A stretch of DNA of 64,000 nucleotides from Motiliproteus sp048265065 (GTDB taxonomy: Bacteria; Pseudomonadota; Gammaproteobacteria; Pseudomonadales; Balneatricaceae): assembly GCA_048265065.1 (NCBI GenBank), contig JBLXCH010000005.1:13338-77337 (forward strand). The letters run 5' to 3'. Position 1 is the stretch's first letter. Each line of letters starts with the position of its first letter. Of this stretch, positions 52,200-60,864 are shown one piece after another. The notes under the pieces were generated by a model, which was not told where the DNA came from, did not search any database, and saw nothing but the letters and a program-made list of their open reading frames with translations. The position numbers and the translations under genes are program-made.

Positions 52200-54586
52200 T
52201 GAGTCGAATTTGGAATTTCCACGGCGGCGTGCATCCTCCAGAAAACAAAGCACAGTCACTGCAACAACCGCTTCGTCGGGCACCTATTCCGGAAAAACTG
52301 ATTTTACCCGTACAACAACATATTGGTGCACCGGCTGTACCTACGGTTAAGGTTGGTGACCATGTATTAAAGGGGCAGGTGATCGCAGAGCCTAACGGTG
52401 CAGTTAGTGTATTCATGCACGCTCCGACCTCTGGCACCATCAGCGCCATTGGTGATTTCCCACTGCCACACCCTTCAGCAATGAATGGGTTATGCATCGA
52501 AATCGAAACCGACGGTAAAGACGAATGGTGCGAGCTAACACCTATTGCTGACTACAAGAAACTGAGCAAAGATCACTTGGTTGAAAAAATCCGACAAGCT
52601 GGCATCTCAGGTATGGGCGGCGCGGGCTTTCCTACCAGCGTTAAATTGAATTTACGTGAAGACCACATCATCAATACGCTGATTCTCAATGGCGTCGAGT
52701 GTGAACCTTATATCACCGCTGATGACACCCTAATGCGTGAATATGCCGCAGAGGTTATCGCTGGTATCGAGATCGTTAATCGGCTAATCGATCCTACCCA
52801 TATTTTGGTCGGCATTGAAGACAACAAGCCCGAAGCGGCAGTGGCTATTACAGAAGCGGCCCAGAAGAGCCGTTTAAGCATAGAAGTTGTTGTTGTACCG
52901 ACGAAATACCCTTCCGGCGGCGAGCGACAACTCATTCAATTGCTTACCGGCGTTGAAGTCCCACACGGTCAGCTACCGGCTGATATTGGGATCGTGGTAC
53001 AAAACATTGGTACCGCTGTTGCCATTCATGATGCTGTTCACGAAGGCAAGCCGTTGATATCTCGAATCACAACCATGACCGGTGAAGCACTCACCGCTCC
53101 TGGCAACATTGAAGTATTACTTGGCACTCCGATTGAAGACTTGCTGAGTTTCTGCGGCTGCAATCGACCATCCTTGAGTCGCCTGATCATGGGTGGCCCA
53201 ATGATGGGCTTCACACTAGAAAGCACTGCTATACCAGTAATTAAAACGACCAACTGCATCATTGCCGGTACTGATGAGGAATTTCCTCCCGCCCCAATTG
53301 CCAACCCCTGCATTCGCTGTGGTGCCTGCGAACAAGCATGCCCGGTGGAATTACTCCCGCAACAGTTGTATTGGTTCTCCAAAGGGCAAGAAAACGAAAA
53401 AGCTATCGACCACAATATTATGGATTGCATTGAATGTGGCGCATGCTCCTATGTCTGCCCTAGCCATATTCCACTAGTACAATACTATCGCCACACTAAG
53501 GCTGAGATTCGTAAAGAGCAGCACGAACACCAAAAAGCAGAGCGTGCTCGTGAACGCTTTGAAGCACGTAAAGCTCGTATGGAAGCAGCTGAACAGGAAA
53601 AAGAAGCTCGCAGAAAAGCCCGAGCAGAAGCTGCCGCGAAGTCACAAGCGAAGAAACGTGACGCTGCGCTTAAAAAGCCAGAAGCATCTGCAGATAAGGC
53701 AGCACCCGCTGAAGTTGACATCAAGCAACTCAAAACAGCGGCCGCCATTGCTCGTACCAAACTGAAAAAACTCGAAAAAGCTGTTACAGAAGCTGAAACT
53801 AATGGCTCTGAAGAACTAGCATCCCTTCAGCAGGAACTTGCCAGCACACGTGAAAAAACAGAATTAGCGCAACAGCAATTGGCGGACGCAGAAGCAAAAG
53901 CAGCAACTGCTGAAACACCAACGACCAAAGCATCGCCAGTTGACGACATTAACGCCCTGAAAGTCGCTGCGGCAAAAGCACGTACCAAGGTTACCAAAAC
54001 CGAGAAAGTGCTTGCTGATGCAGAAGAAAAAGGTGCACCAACGGCTGAAAAGTTACGCACCTCATTAGAAAAACTAAAGGCCGATGCGAAAGCGGCTGAT
54101 GATGCTTTAGCAAAAGCCGAAAGCGTAAAGCCTTCAGGCGCATCCGCAGCAAACACTAACGTTGAGCCTGCTACCCAAACCGCAACAACGGTAGACCCTA
54201 AAGTATTAAAAACAGCGGCAGCAATAGCGCGAACAAAGTTTAAAAAAGCACAGAAAGCGCTAGAGAAGGCCAAAGAGGAAGGGGCAGAGAATATCCCTGA
54301 GCTTGAAACAGAACTCATTCAACTCGAACAAACGGTTCAAGACGCAGAAGCGGCCTTTGCTCAAGTTGAAAACGCAACGACACCCGCGACTTCAGCAGGG
54401 GTTGACCTTAAAGCCTTGAAAACAGCTGCAGCAGTAGCAAGAACCAAACTTAAGAAAACAGAAAAAGCACTCGCTGATGCTCGAGAAAAAGACTCTCCGG
54501 CGTTAGCCAACTTAGAAAAAGCCGTGGGTGAACTTCAGCAAAAAGCCAAAGAAGCTGAAGACGCACTCGCACAGGCTGAAAAGTAA
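52199..54586 (+). CDS. rnfC: Rnf complex subunit RnfC with long repeat tail
   Basis: The NADH- and FMN-binding subunit with two 4Fe-4S clusters. Residues 1-450 form the core: FHGGVHPPENK, GISGMGGAGFPTSVKL, NGVECEPYITADD, CIRCGACEQACPVELLP and CIECGACSYVCPSHIPLVQYYR. Residues about 450-795 are a Lys/Ala/Glu-rich helical tail. It contains four repeats of a LKTAAAIARTKLKKxEKAL type unit, starting near residues 508, 584, 667 and 737. Similar tails occur in E. coli RnfC and vary in copy number between strains. Confidence 0.96.
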   Translation: MSRIWNFHGGVHPPENKAQSLQQPLRRAPIPEKLILPVQQHIGAPAVPTVKVGDHVLKGQVIAEPNGAVSVFMHAPTSGTISAIGDFPLPHPSAMNGLCIEIETDGKDEWCELTPIADYKKLSKDHLVEKIRQAGISGMGGAGFPTSVKLNLREDHIINTLILNGVECEPYITADDTLMREYAAEVIAGIEIVNRLIDPTHILVGIEDNKPEAAVAITEAAQKSRLSIEVVVVPTKYPSGGERQLIQLLTGVEVPHGQLPADIGIVVQNIGTAVAIHDAVHEGKPLISRITTMTGEALTAPGNIEVLLGTPIEDLLSFCGCNRPSLSRLIMGGPMMGFTLESTAIPVIKTTNCIIAGTDEEFPPAPIANPCIRCGACEQACPVELLPQQLYWFSKGQENEKAIDHNIMDCIECGACSYVCPSHIPLVQYYRHTKAEIRKEQHEHQKAERARERFEARKARMEAAEQEKEARRKARAEAAAKSQAKKRDAALKKPEASADKAAPAEVDIKQLKTAAAIARTKLKKLEKAVTEAETNGSEELASLQQELASTREKTELAQQQLADAEAKAATAETPTTKASPVDDINALKVAAAKARTKVTKTEKVLADAEEKGAPTAEKLRTSLEKLKADAKAADDALAKAESVKPSGASAANTNVEPATQTATTVDPKVLKTAAAIARTKFKKAQKALEKAKEEGAENIPELETELIQLEQTVQDAEAAFAQVENATTPATSAGVDLKALKTAAAVARTKLKKTEKALADAREKDSPALANLEKAVGELQQKAKEAEDALAQAEK

Positions 54587-54609
54587 CTGTTACAGGATAA
54601 ACCACACTG

Positions 54610-55647
54610 ATGGCATTAATTCGGATAACCTCACCCCACACCATCAAGCCGGTTAGCACCGGCGGTGTCATGCTGCAGGTTATTCTTGCCACCCTGCCTG
54701 GCTTGGCTGCCCTCACCTACTTTTTTGGCTGGGGCACATCAATTAATGTTATTTTTGCAATCACTCTTGCCGTCACTTTCGAAGCGTTAATTCTCCTGAT
54801 CAGAAAACGCCCTATTGGCTTTTACTTAAAGGATTATAGTGCTGTGGTCACAGCGCTCTTGCTGGCCTTGTCATTACCGCCATTCCTGCCGTGGTGGGTA
54901 ACATTGATCGGCATTTTTGTCGCCATAGTGATAGCCAAACATCTCTATGGTGGCTTAGGCAACAACCCATTTAACCCTGCCATGATTGGCTACGCTTTAT
55001 TGCTAATTTCGTTCCCTGTACAGATGACTCAGTGGTCGGCACCAATGTTATTGGTTGATGCAGGAAACCTCAGTTTCGTCGACAGTATCCGCGTCATTTT
55101 CGGTTCAATGTCCTTACCCGATGCCTACACCATGGCCACCCCCCTTGATGCCGTAAAACATAAAGGTGGATTAACCAATGAAGAATTTTGGGTAACCTCT
55201 ACACTCATCACCGACGGGCTTAATGCCTGGTACTTTATCAGCGGTGGCTATTTACTAGGGGGCCTGTACTTGATTGCTCGACGAGTGTTCACGTGGCATA
55301 TCCCTGTATCCATGCTCGCTGCATTATTCCTAATCTCTGGTTTATTCTACGGAATCGATAGCAGCAACTTTGCCTCACCCACTTTCCACTTATTAGTCGG
55401 TGCAACAATGCTCGGCGCATTCTTTATCGCGACTGACCCAGTAACTGCATCGACGAGTAACAAGGGCAAGCTCATCTACGGCGCCGGTATTGGCTTAATG
55501 GTTTATATCATCCGCGCATGGGGCAATTACCCCGATGCCATCGCCTTTGCGGTATTGTTGATGAACCTCTGTGCACCGTTTTTAGATCATTACACGCAAC
55601 CAAGAACCTACGGCCATAAAAAGCCTAACCGCCGAAGCAAGAGGTAA
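54610..55647 (+). CDS. rnfD: Rnf complex subunit RnfD
   Basis: A membrane subunit (345 residues, about eight or nine helices) that carries covalent FMN. The attachment threonine is in the YTMATPLDAVK segment. Other family features include NPFNPAMIGYALLLISFP and the FATDPVTASTSNKGK loop near the end. It starts 23 bases after rnfC. Confidence 0.93.
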   Translation: MALIRITSPHTIKPVSTGGVMLQVILATLPGLAALTYFFGWGTSINVIFAITLAVTFEALILLIRKRPIGFYLKDYSAVVTALLLALSLPPFLPWWVTLIGIFVAIVIAKHLYGGLGNNPFNPAMIGYALLLISFPVQMTQWSAPMLLVDAGNLSFVDSIRVIFGSMSLPDAYTMATPLDAVKHKGGLTNEEFWVTSTLITDGLNAWYFISGGYLLGGLYLIARRVFTWHIPVSMLAALFLISGLFYGIDSSNFASPTFHLLVGATMLGAFFIATDPVTASTSNKGKLIYGAGIGLMVYIIRAWGNYPDAIAFAVLLMNLCAPFLDHYTQPRTYGHKKPNRRSKR

Positions 55648-55661
55648 TTGAAGAGAGAGTT

Positions 55662-56306
55662 ATGGGTATTCTTGATGCGATCCGTAAAAACAGCCTCGGG
55701 CTTGCTATCTTTGCGATAATTACCGCAGGTGCTATAGCGCTGACTCAGGTATTAACCAAAGATAAAATTGCTTTCAATAAAGCCCAGGCTCAAGCCAGGG
55801 CTTTATATGAAATAGTCCCTAAGAATCAGATTGATAATGACCTTCTGGCTGATACTTACACAATAACCAATGCCAGTATTGTTGGTTACGACACACCTAT
55901 CACTATTTATCTTGCCCGCAAGGACGGTCACGTAACAACCGTATTAATGCCTGTAGTCGCTCCTGATGGATATTCCGGCAGAATCGACTTACTTGTTGGT
56001 GTCAATGCAGACTCTAGCGTTGCCGGCGTAAGAGTCCTAGCGCACCAAGAAACACCGGGACTTGGCGATAAAGTTGAACTGAAAAAGTCCAACTGGGTCT
56101 TATCATTCAATCAACAAAAACTCTCTGACCATAACGACCCAACATGGGCGGTAAAAAAAGACGGTGGTCGATTTGACCAATTCACCGGTGCGACAATTAC
56201 GCCTCGCGCAATCGTCAATGCAACACGCCGTGCAGTCCTTTTATTTGAAGAGCACCGAGCCGCAATGCTGAGGCAAAAACCAACTGAGGTCGCTGATCAT
56301 GGCTGA
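55662..56306 (+). CDS. rnfG: Rnf complex subunit RnfG
   Basis: A periplasm-facing FMN subunit, 214 residues, with one N-terminal membrane helix (SLGLAIFAIITAGAIALTQ). The FMN-attachment motif is TGAT in DQFTGATITPRAIVNA, with HQETPGLGDKVE before it. Its stop overlaps the start of rnfE by 8 bases. Confidence 0.94.
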   Translation: MGILDAIRKNSLGLAIFAIITAGAIALTQVLTKDKIAFNKAQAQARALYEIVPKNQIDNDLLADTYTITNASIVGYDTPITIYLARKDGHVTTVLMPVVAPDGYSGRIDLLVGVNADSSVAGVRVLAHQETPGLGDKVELKKSNWVLSFNQQKLSDHNDPTWAVKKDGGRFDQFTGATITPRAIVNATRRAVLLFEEHRAAMLRQKPTEVADHG

Positions 56307-57009
56307 AACCACTTACGGTAAAATCACCCTAAACGGGTTATGGACCAACAACCCTGCTCTAGTACAGCTTTTAGGCCTGTGCCCACTTCTTGCGGTCACG
56401 GGTTCTGTAGTCAACGCGCTAGGTCTTAGTATAGCGACCATCCTTGTGTTGGTATTTTCGAACTTTTTTGTATCGTTGATCCGTCACTATGTATCACCGA
56501 CCGTGCGCTTACCGGCTTTTGTGATGATCATCGCTTCATTAGTTACCTGTGTAGAGTTAGTTATGCAGGCGATGACGTTCGAACTCTATCAAGTGCTTGG
56601 GATTTTTATTCCTTTAATCGTCACCAACTGTGCAATTTTAGGCCGCGCCGATGCCTTTGCTAGCAAAAACCCTATTCTTCCTTCCGTGGTGGACGGTTTC
56701 ATGATGGGGCTTGGTTTCTCTATTGTGTTAGTCATTTTGGGTGCCATGCGTGAAGCCATTGGCCAAGGGACTTTATTTGCTGATATGCAGCTATTATTTG
56801 GCCCTGCTGCCGAGGCCTGGAAACTCACTCTAGTTGCGGATTACCAAGGCTTTCTATTCGCTATTTTGCCACCTGGTGCTTTTGTAGGCATGGGCTTAAT
56901 CATTGCGGGCAAAAATATCATTGATAAACGCCTTAAAGACCGCCCTAAGCCAACAGCAGAAGATGGCGAGCCGCTTAATGTCAGTAAGCGTGTTCGTGTA
57001 ACTGGCTAG
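56299..57009 (+). CDS. rnfE: Rnf complex subunit RnfE
   Basis: A six-helix membrane subunit similar to RnfA, 236 residues. It has LNGLWTNNPALVQLLGLCPLLAV and FIPLIVTNCAILGRADAFAS, with the two membrane cysteines. The start overlaps rnfG by 8 bases. Confidence 0.95.
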   Translation: MAETTYGKITLNGLWTNNPALVQLLGLCPLLAVTGSVVNALGLSIATILVLVFSNFFVSLIRHYVSPTVRLPAFVMIIASLVTCVELVMQAMTFELYQVLGIFIPLIVTNCAILGRADAFASKNPILPSVVDGFMMGLGFSIVLVILGAMREAIGQGTLFADMQLLFGPAAEAWKLTLVADYQGFLFAILPPGAFVGMGLIIAGKNIIDKRLKDRPKPTAEDGEPLNVSKRVRVTG

Positions 57010-57024
57010 TTAATAATTAGCTGA

Positions 57025-57066
57025 TAAGCCCACTGAATAAATGACAAGCCCATGAATAAAGACAAA
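57025..57066. repeat. Imperfect about 20-bp tandem duplication at the nth start
   Basis: AAGCCCACTGAATAAATGAC is followed by AAGCCC--ATGAATAAAGAC; the second copy contains the nth start codon. Confidence 0.6.
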
Positions 57067-57687
57067 CGGTGGCAAATATTTGCCCGTTTACGGGATGACA
57101 ACCCACATCCGAAAACAGAGTTAAATTACACGAATGAGTTTGAACTACTGATTGCCGTTGTTCTGTCTGCGCAAGCTACCGATGTGGGTGTCAACAAAGC
57201 CACAGCAAAACTCTACCCTGTAGCAAACACCCCCGAAGCCATTTATGCGCTAGGGGTTGATGGCCTAAAGCAATACATCAAAACCATTGGCCTATTTAAT
57301 GCCAAAGCTGAGAACGTTATTAAAACCTGCAAACTGCTTATTGAGCAGCATAATTCGCAAGTTCCTGATAACCGCGAAGCCTTGGAAGCGTTACCCGGTG
57401 TTGGTCGAAAAACCGCTAACGTAGTGCTTAACACCGCATTCCGACAGCCTGCAATGGCTGTTGATACTCATATTTTCAGAGTATCAAATCGAACCAAGAT
57501 TGCCCCAGGCAAGAACGTGTTAGAGGTCGAAAGAAAACTCGTTAAGTTTATTCCTAAAGAGTTTTTATTAGATGCGCATCATTGGCTGATTCTACTTGGT
57601 CGTTATATCTGTACCGCCCGAAAGCCACGCTGCAGCGCTTGTCTGATTGAAGACCTTTGTGAATTCAAAGACAAAGTTTACGAGTAG
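57052..57687 (+). CDS. nth: Endonuclease III Nth
   Basis: A DNA glycosylase/AP lyase for oxidised pyrimidines. The 211-residue protein has LLIAVVLSAQATDVGVNKAT, the helix-hairpin-helix LPGVGRKTANVVLNTAF with catalytic Lys, AVDTHIFRVSNR with catalytic Asp, and the iron-sulfur cysteines C-x6-C-x2-C-x5-C in CTARKPRCSACLIEDLC. It closes the rnf operon, the standard arrangement in gammaproteobacteria. Confidence 0.97.
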   Translation: MNKDKRWQIFARLRDDNPHPKTELNYTNEFELLIAVVLSAQATDVGVNKATAKLYPVANTPEAIYALGVDGLKQYIKTIGLFNAKAENVIKTCKLLIEQHNSQVPDNREALEALPGVGRKTANVVLNTAFRQPAMAVDTHIFRVSNRTKIAPGKNVLEVERKLVKFIPKEFLLDAHHWLILLGRYICTARKPRCSACLIEDLCEFKDKVYE

Positions 57688-57697
57688 CTAACTATTC

Positions 57698-57723
57698 CTT
57701 TAGACAGCACTTTTAGACAACAC
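57698..57723. repeat. Imperfect 13-bp tandem duplication after nth
   Basis: CTTTAGACAGCAC is followed directly by TTTTAGACAACAC. Confidence 0.6.
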
Positions 57724-57932
57724 GATTTGCTGACCTTCCGGCTAGATTCCCTTTTATCTCAAAACAAATTTCAGTTTCGGCGCGATATTTGCTGTTCCTC
57801 AATTTCTTGCTGAAATAGGCCTAAAACGGCAATTTTATTCCGCTGAAGTCTTTTTCCTCAAGAATAAAAGCGAGCTTAAGCCTGGTTCCCCTCTGGCGCT
57901 TTTGCTCGTCTCTAATGACATAGGAGGAATCT

Positions 57933-59075
57933 ATGATTATTGAAAACAGCAACATTCAAATGAGTACGGAGCACGAAAAATCAAGAACCGTCACGAGCAC
58001 CGAAACCTCTGCACTACAGCTTGGGAGTTTTAGTCTCGCTGAAGCAGGAGAACAATCAACATCATCGCAAGCCTCACCTTCCCAAAATGCTTGGCTATCG
58101 ATCTTCAATAGTCTTTCAACCGTTGAGGAAGAGCAATCGAAAATACAAGCCACTGCTGGCTTACAGACCTTTCTAAATGCACAGACAGAGGCGTCTAACG
58201 CCACTGATACCTATGAAGCGTCAGCCATGCATACGCAAACTACCATGGCACTGTTTGACCGGCTCATGGAAGCACTGACCGGAAAATATACGCCCGACAT
58301 TGACACTGAAAATCTAGAACCTGATGTTTATGCGGGAGCGGTATCACCCTCAACGGGTGGGACATCTGCACTTGCATTTCAATCAATCGACCTCTCACAG
58401 CTTCAGGGCGCTGGACGTAGTCTGAATGTCAATATTAAAACCACGGAAACTGTCGAAGAGTATGAGTGTAGTAAGTTTAGCGCTTGCGGCACTGTGCAAA
58501 CTGCTGACGGCGAAACCATCGACCTTAATTTAAATCTTGAGATGAGTCGCAGTTACAGTCGCACGACAGAAACCGTTCAAGAAATCGAATTCAAAGACCC
58601 TCTGATTATTAACTTTAACGGTAATGCTGCTGACCTTACTGAAGAGACTTATGAATTTGATATAGATGCTGATGGGGAGTTAGACGTTATCAATTTCTTA
58701 TCAGAGAACAGCAGCTTATTAGCGCTAGATAAGAACGATGACGGACTCATTAATGATGGTACTGAATTATTTGGCGCATTGAGCGGCGATGGTTTTGCCG
58801 ATCTAGCAGCCTATGACGAGGACGGCAACGGCTGGATTGACGAAGCCGACAGCATCTTTGATGAACTTTTGCTGTGGCGTAAAGTCGATGGCGAAGATCA
58901 GTTAAGCAGCTTATCTGATGAAGGTGTTGGGGCAATTTACCTGAATGCGATCGACACTTCTTTCGACCTTCATAATGACGATAATGAAGTAAGAGGACAG
59001 GTTAAACAAAGTGGTGTTTATCTTGCTGAAAATGGCCAAAGTGGTTCAGTTCAGCAAATCGATCTGGCTGTCTAA
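57933..59075 (+). CDS. EF-hand/RTX-like calcium-binding protein
   Basis: A 380-residue acidic protein with no signal peptide I can see. The N-terminal half is Ser/Thr/Glu-rich. The C-terminal half has calcium-type loops: DIDADGELD (about 242), LDKNDDGLINDGTELFG (about 267) and DEDGNGWIDEAD (about 295), with LLLWRKVDGEDQLSSLSDEGVGAIYL after it. This stretch occurs inside large RTX or FrpC-like secreted proteins (compare ...DRNGNGVIDDGSELFG). Here it stands in a small protein without RTX nonapeptides, and no type I secretion genes are nearby. It has AGGAGGA 6 bases before ATG. Confidence 0.8.
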   Translation: MIIENSNIQMSTEHEKSRTVTSTETSALQLGSFSLAEAGEQSTSSQASPSQNAWLSIFNSLSTVEEEQSKIQATAGLQTFLNAQTEASNATDTYEASAMHTQTTMALFDRLMEALTGKYTPDIDTENLEPDVYAGAVSPSTGGTSALAFQSIDLSQLQGAGRSLNVNIKTTETVEEYECSKFSACGTVQTADGETIDLNLNLEMSRSYSRTTETVQEIEFKDPLIINFNGNAADLTEETYEFDIDADGELDVINFLSENSSLLALDKNDDGLINDGTELFGALSGDGFADLAAYDEDGNGWIDEADSIFDELLLWRKVDGEDQLSSLSDEGVGAIYLNAIDTSFDLHNDDNEVRGQVKQSGVYLAENGQSGSVQQIDLAV

Positions 59076-59080
59076 CCTTG

Positions 59081-59108
59081 AGGCTGACCGGTAGCTGCCG
59101 GTCAGCCT
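59081..59108 (+). terminator. Hairpin terminator after the EF-hand gene
   Basis: AGGCTGACCGG and CCGGTCAGCCT form a perfect 11-bp stem with a 6-base loop. It is GC-rich but the following T run is poor. It lies between two convergent genes. Confidence 0.7.
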
Positions 59109-59177
59109 TAGCCGTCAGCTTTATCTACTCGTTCACTCCGGTTCGACCCGATTCACTCGACACTATTCAATCATAGA

Positions 59178-60521
59178 TCATGCAACGTGCTGCATTTTCT
59201 CATCTAGTTCTGACATCGCTTTTGCCGCGTGGATAAAGCGCTTCTTAGCTTCAGCATCTAAGTGTTGATCAAATTCTGCAAACTCTTCAATCATTCGATT
59301 GATCCGCTTAATTTGAAATTGGATTTCATCAACCATCATGCCTACATCTTCAACTTCACGGTAGGCTAATTGGTCCGCTTCATGTCTCACGTCTGCTAAG
59401 ACGCTTTCGTAGCCAGCATCCAATACGCCAGCCCCATGTACTGAAAGCTTGGTCTGCATGTAGACCGTCTGTAATGAGTGAAGCTTACGGTTCTCATGGG
59501 TATATCCCAAGTCTTCTATGGTCTCTTCTACGATGGTGAGTTTGGCTTTCAACAACTTGGTTTTTGCCAACATGCCATCAATAAAAGGGCCAATGGTTAG
59601 CTCTGTCAATGTCGTTTTATCGGCAATTTCTACTTTTTTAACCGCAGTCATGAAAGCGCTATACACCGGCGCCGAATAAGACTGCTGATTAATTTGGATG
59701 ACCGGAATAATATTGCGAAAGCTAAGCCCTTGACCAAGCATTTTATCGAGAACAACGACTACTGTATCGGCCAACGCTAAAATATGCCCTTGCTGCGATA
59801 TTTCCTTTTCGAAGCGGCCACTAGGGTAACCAGTACCATCGCACTTTTCATGATGTTCCCGAATAGCCATAGTCGTAGCAGAAGACACTCCAGAAACATT
59901 TGATAAGACTTTCTCGCCGATAATTGGGTGTGCGTAGATACTTCGCCACTCTTCAGGCGTTAGTGATTCTTTCTTATTGAGAATTTTTTCATCGATATGC
60001 AGCATCCCTACATCATGCGCTAACGCAGCAAGAAACAAGCTTTCTAAATCTTTTTGCGGTAAACCCATTCTCTTGCCTATCAACGTCACGAGCCACGCGC
60101 TATACAATGACTGTTGATAAACCCGCCTCATCCGCAAAGCAAGGACAGTGATCATTTGTCGTACTTGAGGAAAAGTCTGATAGTAACTACACAACCACCG
60201 CAACTCATTATCCAGTTCATACTGTGCATGTATGTCTTTGCACGTCACATCCTGATTAACTACTTTAGTAATATGGCTAAACAAAACACTACCGCTCACC
60301 CCACCATCAATTTTTACTGATTGCTCCAGCGGCTTTTGCAATTTGAACTTAGCAAGGCGTTGTGTCGTGGCTTTATCAATTGGGGTGCCTGATTTGGCAA
60401 TAATCGCGCCGGCAGCATTGTAAATATCACTGCTTGCCAACACTTGCTTGCTATCATTGACCTTGGCTAGATGCTCTGCGTATGCCCCTACCGATAGAGG
60501 ATCGTAGTCAGCTTCACTCAT
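59178..60521 (-). CDS. HD-GYP domain cyclic-di-GMP phosphodiesterase
   Basis: Predicted to break down cyclic di-GMP. From the ATG at 60521 (447 residues) the N-terminal half is a conserved but unassigned region. The HD-GYP core has the HD pair in AALAHDVGMLHIDEKIL, and the signature HHEKCDGTGYPSGRFEKEI with GYP intact. The C-terminal 150 residues are helical (DEIQFQIKRINRMIEEF). No receiver or membrane domain. TTG at 60530 is a longer alternative. A cyclase is at 13984. Confidence 0.9.
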   Translation of the reverse strand: MSEADYDPLSVGAYAEHLAKVNDSKQVLASSDIYNAAGAIIAKSGTPIDKATTQRLAKFKLQKPLEQSVKIDGGVSGSVLFSHITKVVNQDVTCKDIHAQYELDNELRWLCSYYQTFPQVRQMITVLALRMRRVYQQSLYSAWLVTLIGKRMGLPQKDLESLFLAALAHDVGMLHIDEKILNKKESLTPEEWRSIYAHPIIGEKVLSNVSGVSSATTMAIREHHEKCDGTGYPSGRFEKEISQQGHILALADTVVVVLDKMLGQGLSFRNIIPVIQINQQSYSAPVYSAFMTAVKKVEIADKTTLTELTIGPFIDGMLAKTKLLKAKLTIVEETIEDLGYTHENRKLHSLQTVYMQTKLSVHGAGVLDAGYESVLADVRHEADQLAYREVEDVGMMVDEIQFQIKRINRMIEEFAEFDQHLDAEAKKRFIHAAKAMSELDEKMQHVA

Positions 60522-60731
60522 TAAGAGCAAACTCCATGTGACGTGTATATTTTTCGTGCTGCAACGTAAAGACTAGGATTACAAGCTCTACTTTACATCC
60601 ACTAACAGACAAACCAACAAGCTAAAACAAAGAGTTACATGTGTAAACAATTATCAACAACAAATTGCCTACATCCTCTTTTGAACCATGTTCACAGAAA
60701 AGTTCTGCTGATTCACCGACATAGCGTCTAC

Positions 60732-60737
60732 TATAAT
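60732..60737 (+). promoter_or_regulatory. Possible -10 element upstream of ydiJ
   Basis: A TATAAT lies 128 bases before the ydiJ start, in the 343-base spacer between HD-GYP and ydiJ. I see no convincing -35 (TGATTC at 17 bases), so the call is tentative. The rest of that spacer shows nothing else. Confidence 0.3.
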
Positions 60738-60864
60738 TAACAATATCGACAGTTGTGTGAAATAACGCTAATTACATTTGTGCTCGTTTTTAGTATTGTT
60801 GCTTCCATACTTTTAACGTTGGCAACAGCGTTAAATGCACCCCAACCATTATCGAAATTGTTCT

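Noticed and set aside
53485..54318. Long minus-strand frames inside rnfC
   Set aside because: They result from the Ala/Lys/Glu-rich repeats of rnfC read in reverse, giving Ala/Ser/Phe-rich nonsense.
57757..57800. A sigma-28-like promoter upstream of the EF-hand gene
   Set aside because: Spacing and the -10 part (GCGCGATA) do not match the consensus well enough.
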